In this document: positions 63,527 through 64,000 of the stretch, one piece after another | How positions within the stretch are numbered: position 1 is the first letter of the stretch | Layout: the number at the start of each line of letters is the position of its first letter | Assembly: GCF_029428875.1 (NCBI RefSeq) | Contig: NZ_JAJSOO010000001.1 | Location: forward strand, 3,968,001 to 4,032,000 | Length of the DNA stretch: 64,000 nt | Direction: 5' to 3' | Source: Streptomyces sp. JH34 | Lineage (GTDB): Bacteria; Actinomycetota; Actinomycetes; Streptomycetales; Streptomycetaceae | Translations under genes and position numbers: made by a program | The notes under the pieces: model-generated | What the model was told of the DNA's origin: nothing | Database searches by the model: none | The model's input: the letters and a program-made list of their open reading frames with translations, nothing else

Positions 63527-64000
63527 TCAGGTCAGGGGAAGCCGGTAGCGGCCGTTCGCGAGGGGTTCGACCAGGCCGTCGGCGACGAGCCCGTCCAGGG
63601 CACGCGCCCGCTGCACGGGCTCCTCCCACACCGCGTCCAGCGCGGACTGCGGCACCGGGGTGACGGCGTCGCGCAGCACCGCGAGCAACCGCCCCCGCAC
63701 CTGCCGGTCCGTGCCGGCGTAGGTCTGGCCACGTCGGGGCGGGCCCTGGTGGGCGGGCTTGCCCGCCAGCCGCCAGGCGCACTGCTCGGCGATCGGGCAC
63801 CGCGTGCAGTCCTCGCTCTTCGCGGTGCACACGAGCGCGCCGAGCTCCATCGTGGCCGCCGCCCAGCTCGCCGCGCGGCCCTCCTCCTCCGGGAGCAGGG
63901 TACGGGCGAGCTTGCGCTCGGCCGCGGTGGTCGCGTTCGGCGGGTACTGGATGCCGGTGGCGGCCCTGGCGAACACCCTGCGGACGTTCGTGTCCAGCAC
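63527..64000 (-). CDS. mutY: A/G-specific adenine glycosylase, C-terminal part (5' end outside window)
   Basis: The frame runs from the right edge to a stop at 63527 (about 158 residues). It begins with LDTNVRRVFARA, typical after the catalytic Asp loop, and includes the iron-sulfur cluster ligands Cys-x6-Cys-x2-Cys-x5-Cys in LVCTAKSEDCTRCPIAEQC. The C-terminal MutT-like domain is reduced to a short winged-helix-like piece (ALDGLVADGLVEPL). MutY removes A opposite 8-oxoG. The helix-hairpin-helix part lies beyond the window. Confidence 0.9.
   Translation of the reverse strand: MLDTNVRRVFARAATGIQYPPNATTAAERKLARTLLPEEEGRAASWAAATMELGALVCTAKSEDCTRCPIAEQCAWRLAGKPAHQGPPRRGQTYAGTDRQVRGRLLAVLRDAVTPVPQSALDAVWEEPVQRARALDGLVADGLVEPLANGRYRLPLT

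Overview
The window is a GC-rich, densely coded actinobacterial chromosome segment and almost certainly comes from a Streptomyces. The indicators are many GTG starts, ATGA-type start/stop overlaps, the sigE-cseA-cseB-cseC operon, lsr2, a WhiJ-like DUF397/ATPase/XRE set, and Streptomyces-type conserved proteins such as the SCO3374 family. From about 19.9 kb to the right edge the gene order (ppa, dacB, tilS, hpt, ftsH, fol genes, nuoD paralogue, panC-nadB-nadC-coaX, lsr2, clpC, sigE) matches, from memory, the conserved core around SCO3356-SCO3409 of S. coelicolor. I see no rRNA, tRNA, CRISPR array, prophage or insertion sequence.

Left part (1-15.7 kb, more accessory). It opens with the tail of an aromatic-acid-exporter-like protein. 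Decayed FtsX-permease and LuxR fragments follow, then a phosphotransferase that lacks its catalytic Asp, an octamer tandem repeat, a PolA-like polymerase, a quinone oxidoreductase, a DUF2786 protein and a FUSC membrane protein. Next is a WhiJ-like regulatory locus (DUF397, anti-sigma-type ATPase, XRE/DUF5753 regulator), an aldehyde dehydrogenase whose catalytic Cys is Gly, and a DinB-PadR-DrrA-DrrB efflux unit with repeated PadR-type operators.

Middle (15.7-44 kb). This holds a wrbA-gadB operon, YbjQ, a DedA protein with a long Gly/Gln/Tyr-rich tail, a ThrE-type exporter, ppa, dacB, a DUF2342 metalloprotease, tilS, hpt, ftsH and folE. A convergent folate operon (folP, an NTF2-like gene, folB, folK, then a DUF3180 gene) follows, then a divergent glycine-betaine ABC transporter. 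After that come a stand-alone NuoD paralogue coupled to an NDUFAF7/MidA-type methyltransferase, a NarL-type two-component system and a DUF5937/ArsR-type regulator.

Right part (44-64 kb). DUF2520-panC-nadB-nadC-coaX form one overlapping CoA/NAD operon closed by a hairpin. Two small hypothetical genes, a BlaI-type repressor, a GNAT acetyltransferase, lsr2, an SCO3374-family gene and clpC (with a ClgR-like box) follow. Then come a 1-kb non-coding stretch with tandem repeats, an M23 peptidase, a TetR/MFS pair sharing a large inverted-repeat operator, the sigE-cseABC envelope-stress operon, and the C-terminal part of mutY.

I found no single obviously new multi-gene system. The best leads are the NuoD-paralogue/methyltransferase pair with a substituted quinone-site Tyr, the two enzymes that have lost a catalytic residue, the duplicated site in the WhiJ-like locus, and the low-complexity tail of the DedA protein.
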